Below, piece after piece: positions 1 through 8,135 of a stretch of 25,388 nucleotides of DNA (within the stretch, counting starts at the first letter, position 1; each line of letters opens with the position of its first letter). The translations under genes were made by a program, and so were the position numbers. The notes beneath the pieces were generated by a model. The model was not told the DNA's origin and made no database searches. It saw only the letters and a program-made list of their open reading frames with translations. Origin of the DNA: Coemansia sp. RSA 922 (taxonomy: Eukaryota; Kickxellomycota; Kickxellomycetes; Kickxellales; Kickxellaceae); the NCBI GenBank assembly GCA_027577415.1, contig JANBQS010000230.1, forward strand, positions 1 to 25,388, in the 5' to 3' direction.

Positions 1-1509
1 TTCTCCAACTCCACCAATTTCAACGTCATTTATATATAATGGTGTATTTTACATTTCCAACAAAAAAAAAAAAAAACAAAAAAACAAAATTCGAATGTAA
101 AAAAAAGAGTAATTAGAAAAAAAGATAAAATAAAATAAAATAAAACCGCAGCGGAAAAAAAGATATAAAAGATAAAATAAAAAAAAGCGGACCACAAGGG
201 TCTAGACACTTTTACTAAGCCTGTCACGGGGTCAGTCATATCACCGAGCCAAAAAGGAGAAAAATCACTCATGGACTTTTTGAAAGAGAATGTTTACACT
301 TCTTACAAAGAAACCAATGCCCCCTTTTAGATATCCTACTTTTACCGGCCTTTCAAAAGAGAAAAAGAGCCAGATATTGAAGAATGTCTTAGCGCCCGTG
401 TGCCGGACCAAATTTTGCACCTTCATTGTTGGCTGCCTCACAGTAGTCACCCACTTTCATTGGACAAGATAATCAGCCACCAACTGTGCGAGTGTTACCG
501 TGTTTATCACAAGAGAGCAACGCATTAGTAACGAAAATGATAAATAAGCAGAGTTAGCATTGTCACTGATATGATTGCGCATTTGTATAGCCTACTAACC
601 AAGTTCCCACGCCAGTGCTCTCGATATAATGGATTGCCAATTCACCCGAACACTAGTGAACAACCAAAGAAGTAGACATATTGCGCAACTACTGTCTATC
701 TAAATATAACATACACAGATTGTTTTTACCTATTGCAACAATAAGACCTTTGTTTGTCAAATACAAGTCTGCCATCGAGAAGGAGCAAAGTATACATTGA
801 GCGGCACGAGCACTACTTTTATCCTCGCATATTTGTTGGATTCAATTCACCTACATCTTGTTATACTTTAATTTTGCAGCCCACGGAATGCCATATATAT
901 ACTACTATTGCGAAGATGAGTTTAGTTCATTCAAGTTGATGTGTGACCATATAAACCTTGACCATAAAAGATGGCCTAATTAGCAAGTAAAAGCTAGTAA
1001 ATTACTCCTGCAATTGATGGATTTTCACCAACATGAAGTGCATGGAAAGTTGTCGCTGGGCCATGAACCACATAGATCCGAGTTCATTTACAGAAACCCC
1101 CATTACTAAAAATTAATGCTCACAATCTTACAAAGTAGTCCGTACATGCTGCAAAGGAACCACATGTGGAGTTGACAATCGTCAACAAACGACAACAAGG
1201 TGGCATGTCAGATAAGTAGCGGGTTTCCAGTTTAAAAGTCTGGATATGGCGATTATACCAGCTTTCTACGACATGTATCCACAAGAAAACCACATGGTAA
1301 AATTCTAAAAAAAAAATGGAGTCGCCGATCCCCTCCTTTCTAATTTGGGGGATGTTTGTGGACGACGATTGCCTATCTTGGCTCTTCCTTTTTGGAGACG
1401 ATTTCTGAAAATGGACTGTCGCGTGCTCTTACTTTTTTTTTTTTGGTTGCTTTGCAGCCCATGTTAGGGGCTACCAAGCAGATGAGCAACAACTTGGCAG
1501 GAGCCTGGG
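1..1509. other. Long AT-rich intergenic region with no supported gene
   Basis: I read all six frames and find only short frames without recognisable domains, conserved motifs or codon regularity. No tRNA fold, array or obvious terminal repeat was seen. On the minus strand an ATG at 27-29 opens nine codons that run off the left edge (M-T-L-K-L-V-E-L-E). This could be the first codons of a gene outside the window, but nothing else supports it. An A-rich block occupies 61-190. Confidence 0.5.
61..190. repeat. A-rich low-complexity tract with short TAAAA repeats
   Basis: The plus strand is almost pure A with scattered T, including a 5-bp TAAAA-type tandem array at about 126-145 and several A homopolymers. 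It is low-complexity intergenic DNA. Apparent reading frames across it translate to runs of F, K and I and are not credible proteins. Confidence 0.8.
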
Positions 1510-1517
1510 TATAAATA
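1510..1517 (+). promoter_or_regulatory. TATA box of the secreted-protein gene
   Basis: TATAAATA lies 177 bp upstream of the ATG at 1694. The intervening leader is C/T-rich and contains no ATG, so 1694 is the first start codon downstream of this box. This is the expected arrangement for a strongly expressed TATA-dependent gene. Confidence 0.65.
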
Positions 1518-1693
1518 CCATCTACCCGGCATCAGGGCAGCCACGCCTTTTTCTGCACATTGCTTTCCACCTCATCTCGAACTTCCACATCCTCTCCTTT
1601 ATTTCGCTCCGCACTTGCCTCGCCTCTTATACCTCCGTCTTTTCTGCCCACACGCACGTTCATTTTTAACGACAGCCTACAAACAACCCGACT

Positions 1694-2011
1694 ATGCGTC
1701 TCTATATTGTACTCGCTCTCCTCAGCTACTTTGTGGCGCTCGTATATGCTGGCCCTATGAATGACTATGTCTATTTAAGCAACCCCGCTTACAAATACAA
1801 AGGCAAGGCGTATTATCATTCGAAAACTTCGTGTATAAATGTCGACAAAGCCTTCAACAGGAAAGATACTATAATCATGTCTCAGGGAAGGTCGGTCGAG
1901 CTATACGCGGGTGCAAACTGCAAGAACAAGTTCCATACCACTGAAAGGAGTTTTGGATCTGTTGTTTGGAATCAGCATGCTATCATGTCGTTCAAGGTTC
2001 GCTCCAAGTAG
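1694..2011 (+). CDS. Small secreted protein, 105 aa, unknown function
   Basis: The N-terminus is a clear signal peptide: M-R-L followed by a hydrophobic stretch to about residue 19, with a likely cleavage after V-Y-A before G-P. The mature part is about 86 residues, basic, rich in Tyr, Lys and Ser, with two cysteines (S-C-I-N and N-C-K-N) that could form one disulphide. The start is the first ATG after the TATA box at 1510. No enzyme motif is visible. The segment around V-E-L-Y-A-G-A-N-C loosely recalls the beta/gamma-crystallin-like folds of some small secreted proteins, but that is a weak guess. Secretion is inferred from the signal peptide. A role as effector, antimicrobial or cell-surface protein cannot be decided from the sequence. 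Confidence 0.75.
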   Translation: MRLYIVLALLSYFVALVYAGPMNDYVYLSNPAYKYKGKAYYHSKTSCINVDKAFNRKDTIIMSQGRSVELYAGANCKNKFHTTERSFGSVVWNQHAIMSFKVRSK

Positions 2012-2246
2012 ACGCCTTAATTACAACTCTCTATCAATATACGTTCTCTTTAATTATTGTTTGCTCTACAGTGCTGATGTGACATGCATGTCCCAATTTA
2101 ATCACACACGATTTGTTGCACATTTCCTTTAACCACAATAGCGACAAGGGACGCATGTGATATGTAAGGCTGACATTCCGATAAAAAAAATCAAGCTTGT
2201 CGTGGCTTTTCTTTATCTATATTCCAATTCTCATTATTTATTTACT

Positions 2247-3845
2247 ATGCCACATATACATGACCTTCACAGGGATGTTCTTGAAAAGATTTTATACAAG
2301 GCAGTAGCTGCCCCGGCAAAAAATCTATCCGAGTGGAAGACCAAGTTGCCCTTACTAGCCGTATGCCGCAAATGGACCAAACTGGCCCTGAGCTTTGTGT
2401 TTTACCAAGTTTTCGTAGAGCTCCCTAGGTTTCCAGGCCCTAGTTTGGACACCTATCTTTTATGGAGTTCCAACGCAGAACTTTTTATCTCGCGCAGGTG
2501 TGTACTGAGGGCCATATTCTTGACGATTGAGTTGTCGTACCGCATAACTTCTGATCAGCTACGTTGCATTGCGCTGGATATACTCAAGCTGGATCGTGTA
2601 GACTGGCAGAACATTAACTCGCTGACTTTTACATTTGCCACCTTGACTATTTATCTCCCAGTTGAACCAGTTTCTCAAGACGATACGACTGCGACTGACG
2701 TTGCGCGCACCGCCCAGTACTTTGCGCAGAACCTGCGTAATATCGTCGAATTAGACTTTTGTTCACTGGCTAAAGAATCCGCGGGGGAATATCTGTATAC
2801 CAATCTCGCCATGCTTTACGGTGGGCAGCTGCAAGTCCTTAGAGCAGACGGGCCTACTCCATTGCCCTTTTCTTGTATTCCGAGAAACGTCAAGGTGCTG
2901 GGGCTTACACTAGACTCATCGACAGTTCCTGTGCTTCCCAGTATCTGCGGCGAGACACTCAAGGTATTGAAGCTGGATGATATTCCGCGTAACTTCGCAT
3001 GGCACTACTTTCGCTACGACATATTTGACCTGCCTATTGTATTCCGCCAGTTGACTGTCCTACACCTTTCCTACGAGCGTAATGTCATGCCGTTAACTGA
3101 GAGCGAGGTACAGGACAAGATAGTCTCCGGCGCACGCTGCTGCGACCAGCTTTACTTTCCCGCGCTCAGAGAATTGGCCATTTGGAATTGTACTCCTGAC
3201 TGCGACCTTCTATATATTGATCTCCCGTTTCCCGAGCTAAAGAAAGTGGTATTATTCGGGTCTATTGGCAGCATCCGCCACTGCAGCCGACTAAGATTTA
3301 CGGGAGTCCGTGATCTGAGTGTTGATATTCTTTCAGCTGAATCGGACGATACAGCAGAGATCTACAGAGTCACCAATCACTTTTTCTCCAACATTCGCAT
3401 CAATCGAGTGGCGTCTCTAAGCGTTGGCGGTAACTGGTTTGTTCTGGATCCAGAGGCAATACGCTGGGCCAATCTCACACAACTCCAAGTCAACAAAGCC
3501 GACTGCGTGACAGTCTATACGATGATAGATCGGTTGCCAAATCTTTGCGAGTTGACTATATTTATCTTGGATTTGGGAAGTTTCGCTGGAGACTCGTCGC
3601 TGTCTATAAGCGAAGATCCGATTCTGGCTTGGGGCGAAAGACTAACAGTTCTTATTATTCAGTATCTAGACCAGGACTGCCCTTTAACTGCAGCCATCAG
3701 TGTCATACAAGCCCTTGTTCGACGCACAGTTGCACTTGAAAGGCTGCAAGTACCAGAATCGGTCCATCGCCTCGTAGTCGCATTTATCGACATGTACAAG
3801 GATCGCTATCCTCATTTGGCCAATATCTCCTCGAGTATGCTTTGA
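2247..3845 (+). CDS. F-box/LRR-like protein, 532 aa
   Basis: The N-terminus (about residues 1-55) has the helix pattern of a divergent F-box: D-L-H-R-D-V-L-E-K-I-L, then L-P-L-L-A-V-C-R-K-W-T-K-L-A and V-F-Y-Q-V-F-V. The remaining 475 residues are a string of leucine-rich segments separated by 25-40 residues (for example L-K-V-L-K-L-D-D, L-T-V-L-H-L-S, L-R-E-L-A-I-W-N), as in LRR solenoids. Proteins of this kind usually act as substrate adaptors of SCF ubiquitin ligases. Binding to Skp1 is inferred, not shown. I start at the ATG at 2247. The frame is open 30 codons further upstream, but those codons contain no ATG and look like leader. The single exon shows no frameshift. This type of lineage-expanded F-box-like family is typical of Kickxellales genomes, which is part of why I suggest that lineage. 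Confidence 0.75.
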   Translation: MPHIHDLHRDVLEKILYKAVAAPAKNLSEWKTKLPLLAVCRKWTKLALSFVFYQVFVELPRFPGPSLDTYLLWSSNAELFISRRCVLRAIFLTIELSYRITSDQLRCIALDILKLDRVDWQNINSLTFTFATLTIYLPVEPVSQDDTTATDVARTAQYFAQNLRNIVELDFCSLAKESAGEYLYTNLAMLYGGQLQVLRADGPTPLPFSCIPRNVKVLGLTLDSSTVPVLPSICGETLKVLKLDDIPRNFAWHYFRYDIFDLPIVFRQLTVLHLSYERNVMPLTESEVQDKIVSGARCCDQLYFPALRELAIWNCTPDCDLLYIDLPFPELKKVVLFGSIGSIRHCSRLRFTGVRDLSVDILSAESDDTAEIYRVTNHFFSNIRINRVASLSVGGNWFVLDPEAIRWANLTQLQVNKADCVTVYTMIDRLPNLCELTIFILDLGSFAGDSSLSISEDPILAWGERLTVLIIQYLDQDCPLTAAISVIQALVRRTVALERLQVPESVHRLVVAFIDMYKDRYPHLANISSSML

Positions 3846-3967
3846 CGCTAGTATAAAAGTTTTGTTTTGTTCTCAGGTGGACTTTTAAAAAAGATATTTA
3901 TTATATAGACTATATGAATTAAAGTACCGTTAGTATCCTTACACCCTGGCTAAACTTTACCATAGCT

Positions 3968-3990
3968 GTCACATAGCCATCATATGTGAC
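3968..3990. repeat. Perfect 8-bp inverted repeat, 7-bp loop
   Basis: GTCACATA at 3968-3975 is exactly inverted at 3983-3990 (TATGTGAC). The right arm continues into TGACGTAG, close to an ATF/CREB half site. It could be a dyad operator or a hairpin downstream of the F-box gene. No function is shown. Confidence 0.45.
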
Positions 3991-4307
3991 GTAGCACTGA
4001 TTAACGTTGATGATCACAGTATGTCTCACTAGTATTTATACGTTTATCCCGCTCAGCACTAGGCTGAGGAATCGGGGAGTTTTTTCTCTTGTTTTTTCAG
4101 AATTTATTGTTTTAACACTATTAAAATCCTACTCTTGTAACAATAGCTCTAGCTGCTTGCAGAATCAGTGGGCGGGTACCAACTGCTTGTTAGCAAGTGT
4201 ATAACCTAAGCTATTAAACATTTTTTACGCGTGTGTTTAAGGCTAAAATAAATAATTACACTATTAACTAATTACATTAGAATTCATACTTTTTTTTTCA
4301 ATAAATC

Positions 4308-4350
4308 TACACTTGATAAGATAATTGTTTAGTCATATATATCAAGTGTA
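4308..4350. repeat. Perfect 11-bp inverted repeat, 21-bp spacer
   Basis: TACACTTGATA at 4308-4318 is exactly inverted at 4340-4350. The spacer is AT-rich. It lies about 175 bp upstream of the Fanzor TATA box, so it could be a regulatory dyad or a relic of an element end. Confidence 0.5.
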
Positions 4351-4523
4351 CCCACACTGACGCTATCTATAATTACTCTCAACGATATATCAAAAGCCAG
4401 CACAATACACACTGTTTCCGCGATAGATATCTCTCTAGCCATCTACATGAGATGTAAATCCTGGGAACAATCCAAAAAAAAAAAACATTCTCAGGCCATC
4501 CAAAACAACAACATTCAGCTACG

Positions 4524-4531
4524 TATATAAA
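4524..4531 (+). promoter_or_regulatory. TATA box of the Fanzor gene
   Basis: TATATAAA sits 169 bp upstream of the first in-frame ATG at 4700. The leader between them is C/T-rich, becomes almost pure pyrimidine at about 4640-4676, and has no ATG. This supports RNA polymerase II transcription as an independent host-style gene and supports the chosen start. Confidence 0.65.
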
Positions 4532-4699
4532 GGAGAAGCAAAACGCTCATAGTCTGTCCTTCTATTCATTAACCACAGCAACACTACCATCCTATTCCTT
4601 ATTTCTTCAGCCCCTTCTCTTGGCTACAGTACCCACTCCACTTTACTCTTCTTTTTTCTTTTCTTTTTTGTTTATTGGTCAGTGCCTTCCATTACGCTC

Positions 4700-7447
4700 A
4701 TGGAGGCAGCTGGCCAGGCTGTCCCCTTGCCTAAAGAGGTGATCAATCGGGTTTGCCCCCTCAAGGTTCCCTTGTCCACAGTCAAATGGAATCTGCGGTA
4801 TCTGCCCACACTCCAGGCACTCGTCCCCACCGTCCACCTTCTAACCACCCACATGAGCCAGTTTTCTCGCTATATCATTCTTTGTGAGTCCCAGGCTCAT
4901 CCCGACTTTAATCTGGGACTCCTACTCCACCAGTCGTTTTTCTATCGCGTTTTCTTTGCCCTTTGTCTTCCACAGAATAAGGCCAATGCGATATTTGAGA
5001 GACCAATGGACGAGTTGAGTGACGAATCCCTAGCCCAGCTCCTTTCGCTCCTGGAGACGGACCAGCCAGCCGATATCATTGATCTCATGGAGCCAGATAA
5101 TCTGCGCACTTTGGCCACATCATTGTCTTCTGCCAAACCACCACCACCCCTAGCTGACCAGCGCAGCTGCTTGTATGACCTGCTTGTTGCGACGTATATT
5201 GACGACTATTGCGCAGCTGCTGATATTGAGCCAAGGGACTATGGCACCATGTCGCGGATTGCTGAATATGCAGCGACCCAGATGGTAACGGCGTATAAGA
5301 ACAACATCCGACAGAACTATGGCAACTATCTGCGTGCGGCAATTAACAAGGAGCTGCGGACAAAGGAGCGGGCCCTGGAGCTGGAGCGTGCTATGGAGGG
5401 ACTTGGACACAGCCAGAGCAAGATCCAGGCTGCCAAACGTGCGCAGATTTGGAATCCCGCTAGTGCCTTGAAGCGAGCAATTTCTGTCCGCCCTATCGAT
5501 CGCACTGGTCTTGATGCCGAGGGTCTTCGCATATTGGACGTTCTTGCACCAGTGCTCAATGCCTATGACCCAGGCTACCAGTACAACAACGCGCACAAGG
5601 ACCTGTTCTACGATATCAAGGCCCACCCCAAGAACCACTTCTTGGCCTTTGTCCGACTGTGTCAGTATTTCGATCAATGTGCTACAGCTGATCTAGCTAC
5701 CCGGGAGCTGGCTCAGGCAGAGGCCAGGGCTGCGGCTGGCATGGACGTTGTTGCTCCGACTGTAGCTGACGATGTGACCATGGCTGATACTCTGGTGCCA
5801 GCTGTGCCTGCGTTGGTGGTGTTTGGGCCCTTGACGAAGAACCAGCACAAGCGTTTGCATAGGCGTAGGCGCAGACAGGCATTCAACGATAGGCGTGGCC
5901 ACCAGAACCACCACCAGCGCCAGAGCAATGCCCAGTGTGAGCCTCAGAGGGCCAAGGTATTCCAGTGTTGTCCCCTACGCACCTCGTTCATTCCCAGCCA
6001 TATGCATATCGATCCAATCGTCCTCCACTCCCACTTTTTAAAGCACAACCCCAACTTCACCCTTGCCACCCCACCTACCAAGCTTTGGGCTGAGGTCATT
6101 GACCTAAAGTCAAAGCCGTTTGATGCGCGTGAGGGACTGGCATTTTCTGGTAGCATGGACACAGATGGCGTCTCCATTTCGCTTATTTTCAAGCACCCAG
6201 AAGCACAGCCTACACATGGGTTTTCACCACGCTACATCGAGGACCTTGCAGCAGACAGTGCTACTGACCATCGTACGCCCAATTGCCCTTACATCACCAG
6301 TCTGTCTCCGGAGCAGGTGTCCGCCATTCGCAAGCGTCTCGTCTTCAACGACATGGGCCGTGGCGATCTGAACTATATGTTGGGCTGGGCGAGCACTGAT
6401 TTGAATCCACGTGTACTTCGCTACTCTCACGAGCAACGCCTAGATGAGACACGCATGCGAAAGTTCACTCAGTTGCGCGAAATCGTCAAGAACGAGCACA
6501 GTAATTCCATTGCCATTCGCGAGGCTGAGCTCTACTTGTCGCACTTCCACTGTACTACGCTCGATCCGGAGGAGTTCCTTGAATACATTGCTGCTCGCGC
6601 AATGGTCTGGGATGTTCTCAGTGACTTTTACTCAAATACAATGACCACCCACACTGGATCCACGCACCAAGTCCACTCTGTCAATAACCATGAGCCCTGC
6701 AACTACCCATTCCACCGCAAACTGCGCCTTTCCGCATACATCAACCAGCAGCAAGCAGACGCTCGTTTGAAGCGCAACATGATCCGAAAGTTTGGCAGGC
6801 GACTGGTCATGGTCTGCGGCAATTGGTCTGCATCAATGGCTCGCTTTCATGCACCTATTCGGGGTCGCGGCTGGCGCAAAAAGTTCAAGAAATTCGGCTT
6901 TCCGATGTACCTGTTTGACGAGTTCCGTACGTCCAAGACCTGTCCCGGGTGCGATGGCGACCTCCACAAGTGCAAGGTAATTGACAACCCCCGGCCTTAT
7001 CGGCGTTGGCAAAGGCATCTTACATTCTGTCACGGCCTGCTTCAGTGTTCAAACTGTCTCGTTAAGCAGCTCGATGATGAACGTAATGTCATCTACAAGC
7101 CTCGCCTGTATAATCGCAACCTGGCTGCCACTCTGAACTTCCGCCGCATCATCCAGTACTATATTAGAAAGGGTGATATTCCTCCAGTGTTTAAGCACCC
7201 TACTCGTGTGGTTGCTGCTACATCTATGACTGCTACGCCTATGCCTACGCCTATGCCTACAACTGCTATGCCTACGTCTTCCAGAGGCTGCAGTGCTGCC
7301 AGAGGCCGTGGTGCTGCTAGGGCTGCTGTGGCTGTTACTGCGGCACCTGAGTGTACTTTTTCGATGACGTTGCGTTCTGCTCGTAGGAGTGACTTGGATT
7401 CTGATGTGCAGACATTGTTTAAGCGTCCTCGTCAAGGCCAGCCCTGA
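4700..7447 (+). CDS. Fanzor, TnpB-like RuvC protein of the RNA-guided nuclease family, 915 aa, RuvC-III Asp replaced by Asn
   Basis: Fanzors are eukaryotic homologues of IS200/IS605 and IS607 TnpB and cut DNA guided by an omega-RNA. Visible here: an N-terminal helical region (about 1-370); a basic patch H-K-R-L-H-R-R-R-R-R at 383-392, a likely nuclear signal; the family motif T-D-G-V-S at 488-492; RuvC-I in N-D-M-G-R-G-D-L with D551; G-N-W-S at 707-710, where classical TnpB has its RuvC-II Glu; the rearranged Glu E741 in D-E-F-R-T-S-K; and a zinc ribbon C748-x2-C751 and C783-x2-C786 with a long insert. RuvC-III reads N-R-N-L-A-A-T-L-N, where the family has R-D-x-x-A-A-x-N, so the third catalytic acid is N807 (codon AAC). 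The tail is low-complexity with M-P-T repeats and ends in a K-R-P-R motif. The start is the first ATG after the TATA box. The frame is intact with no stop or frameshift. Assignment to the family is strong. Nuclease activity is doubtful. Function is inferred from homology only. Confidence 0.9.
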   Translation: MEAAGQAVPLPKEVINRVCPLKVPLSTVKWNLRYLPTLQALVPTVHLLTTHMSQFSRYIILCESQAHPDFNLGLLLHQSFFYRVFFALCLPQNKANAIFERPMDELSDESLAQLLSLLETDQPADIIDLMEPDNLRTLATSLSSAKPPPPLADQRSCLYDLLVATYIDDYCAAADIEPRDYGTMSRIAEYAATQMVTAYKNNIRQNYGNYLRAAINKELRTKERALELERAMEGLGHSQSKIQAAKRAQIWNPASALKRAISVRPIDRTGLDAEGLRILDVLAPVLNAYDPGYQYNNAHKDLFYDIKAHPKNHFLAFVRLCQYFDQCATADLATRELAQAEARAAAGMDVVAPTVADDVTMADTLVPAVPALVVFGPLTKNQHKRLHRRRRRQAFNDRRGHQNHHQRQSNAQCEPQRAKVFQCCPLRTSFIPSHMHIDPIVLHSHFLKHNPNFTLATPPTKLWAEVIDLKSKPFDAREGLAFSGSMDTDGVSISLIFKHPEAQPTHGFSPRYIEDLAADSATDHRTPNCPYITSLSPEQVSAIRKRLVFNDMGRGDLNYMLGWASTDLNPRVLRYSHEQRLDETRMRKFTQLREIVKNEHSNSIAIREAELYLSHFHCTTLDPEEFLEYIAARAMVWDVLSDFYSNTMTTHTGSTHQVHSVNNHEPCNYPFHRKLRLSAYINQQQADARLKRNMIRKFGRRLVMVCGNWSASMARFHAPIRGRGWRKKFKKFGFPMYLFDEFRTSKTCPGCDGDLHKCKVIDNPRPYRRWQRHLTFCHGLLQCSNCLVKQLDDERNVIYKPRLYNRNLAATLNFRRIIQYYIRKGDIPPVFKHPTRVVAATSMTATPMPTPMPTTAMPTSSRGCSAARGRGAARAAVAVTAAPECTFSMTLRSARRSDLDSDVQTLFKRPRQGQP

Positions 7448-7448
7448 G

Positions 7449-7472
7449 CCACCACCACCACCACCACCACCA
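7449..7472 (+). repeat. (CCA)8 microsatellite just after the Fanzor stop
   Basis: Eight perfect CCA units begin one base after the TGA stop of the Fanzor gene. It is a simple repeat in the 3' untranslated region. Confidence 0.9.
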
Positions 7473-8011
7473 ACTACTACTTCTACTATATGATATATCC
7501 GACGAGTTATCGCTTCGTTGACACGCCCCTCGGGCAAGATGTATTGATTAAACCCTTTTTAGCGTTTATTTATTTTCATTTGGCCAACATAACAATATTT
7601 TAGATACAGCTTATGTGTTATCTAATTTACGATATGTTATTCACGAAAGAGAAAAGAATACAGATATTAATTTCTCTCTCAAATGGGTGGCAATCGCGCG
7701 ATAAGACATTGGCCAACGTATTTATAGGATAGAGAGTACTATGGCGTCTTGTCAATTTTTAATGATATGACTGGCGTAGATATTGCCAGAAGCATGCGCC
7801 ATAGAGTATCATACAAAGATGTGGTCTATCGTTACGGCTTCCAAGGTACACAACATGTGAAGCATAGACATGGCAGCGCTCAAGCACACACACTCAAGAT
7901 ACAAGCACTTATCTTGCTCATCTCGAATCAGAGAACAGGTTTTCCATCAGAGGACTTGTAGTAGTAGTGATTAGCTTTTTTTTGTCAAATGTTGTAACCT
8001 ACAGGGGCGAG
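7473..8011. other. 3' flank of the Fanzor gene, no supported protein gene
   Basis: This AT-rich flank holds T-rich stretches near 7550-7575 that could serve 3' end formation. In characterised Fanzor and TnpB loci the omega-RNA is encoded at the 3' end of the gene and its downstream flank, so this is where a guide RNA would be sought. I could not identify a conserved scaffold by eye. A 70-codon frame at 7749-7961 has no ATG start and no recognisable motif. Confidence 0.4.
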
Positions 8012-8019
8012 TATATAAA
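8012..8019 (+). promoter_or_regulatory. TATA box pointing into the 3' end of the GTPase gene
   Basis: TATATAAA on the plus strand is followed by a pyrimidine-rich leader and an ATG at 8096, the same layout as the promoters at 1510 and 4524. The transcript would run antisense to the GTPase gene. No credible protein follows: the ATG reads only ATG-ATA-AAG-TAA unless a 31-bp GT-AG segment (8104-8134) is removed. It may drive a non-coding antisense RNA, or it may be chance. Confidence 0.35.
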
Positions 8020-8135
8020 GGCAAGTGGCAGATGGAGAGCTAGAAAAAAAATTTTCTTCTTCTTTCTAACAATTTTCACTATTCTTTTTCCCTCAATGAT
8101 AAAGTAAGTTGCTAAAGTATTTTTATTATTATAGA

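Larger units (their letters stand above)
3846..4522. other. AT-rich intergenic region with two perfect inverted repeats
   Basis: This stretch lies between the F-box gene and the Fanzor gene. It has no credible coding frame. It holds two perfect inverted repeats, listed separately, and several A or T homopolymers. If the Fanzor belongs to a mobile element, a left end would be expected here, but I could not match any sequence in it to the inverse complement of the 3' flank. Confidence 0.5.

Noticed and set aside
30..272. 80-codon minus-strand frame starting M-S-D-F-S-P-F-W-L-G
   Set aside because: After about 30 residues it turns into an F/I/Y run from the A-rich tract, with no domain. The first part could be a short exon, but no acceptor site in the window supports that.
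754..939. 61-codon plus-strand frame in the left intergenic region
   Set aside because: No ATG at its start, no motif, and composition like its AT-rich surroundings.
5150..5677. 175-codon minus-strand frame opposite the Fanzor gene
   Set aside because: It lies wholly antisense to the Fanzor coding sequence, which carries recognisable motifs. It has no domain of its own.
7749..7961. 70-codon plus-strand frame after the Fanzor gene
   Set aside because: It begins with a non-ATG codon and has no recognisable motif.
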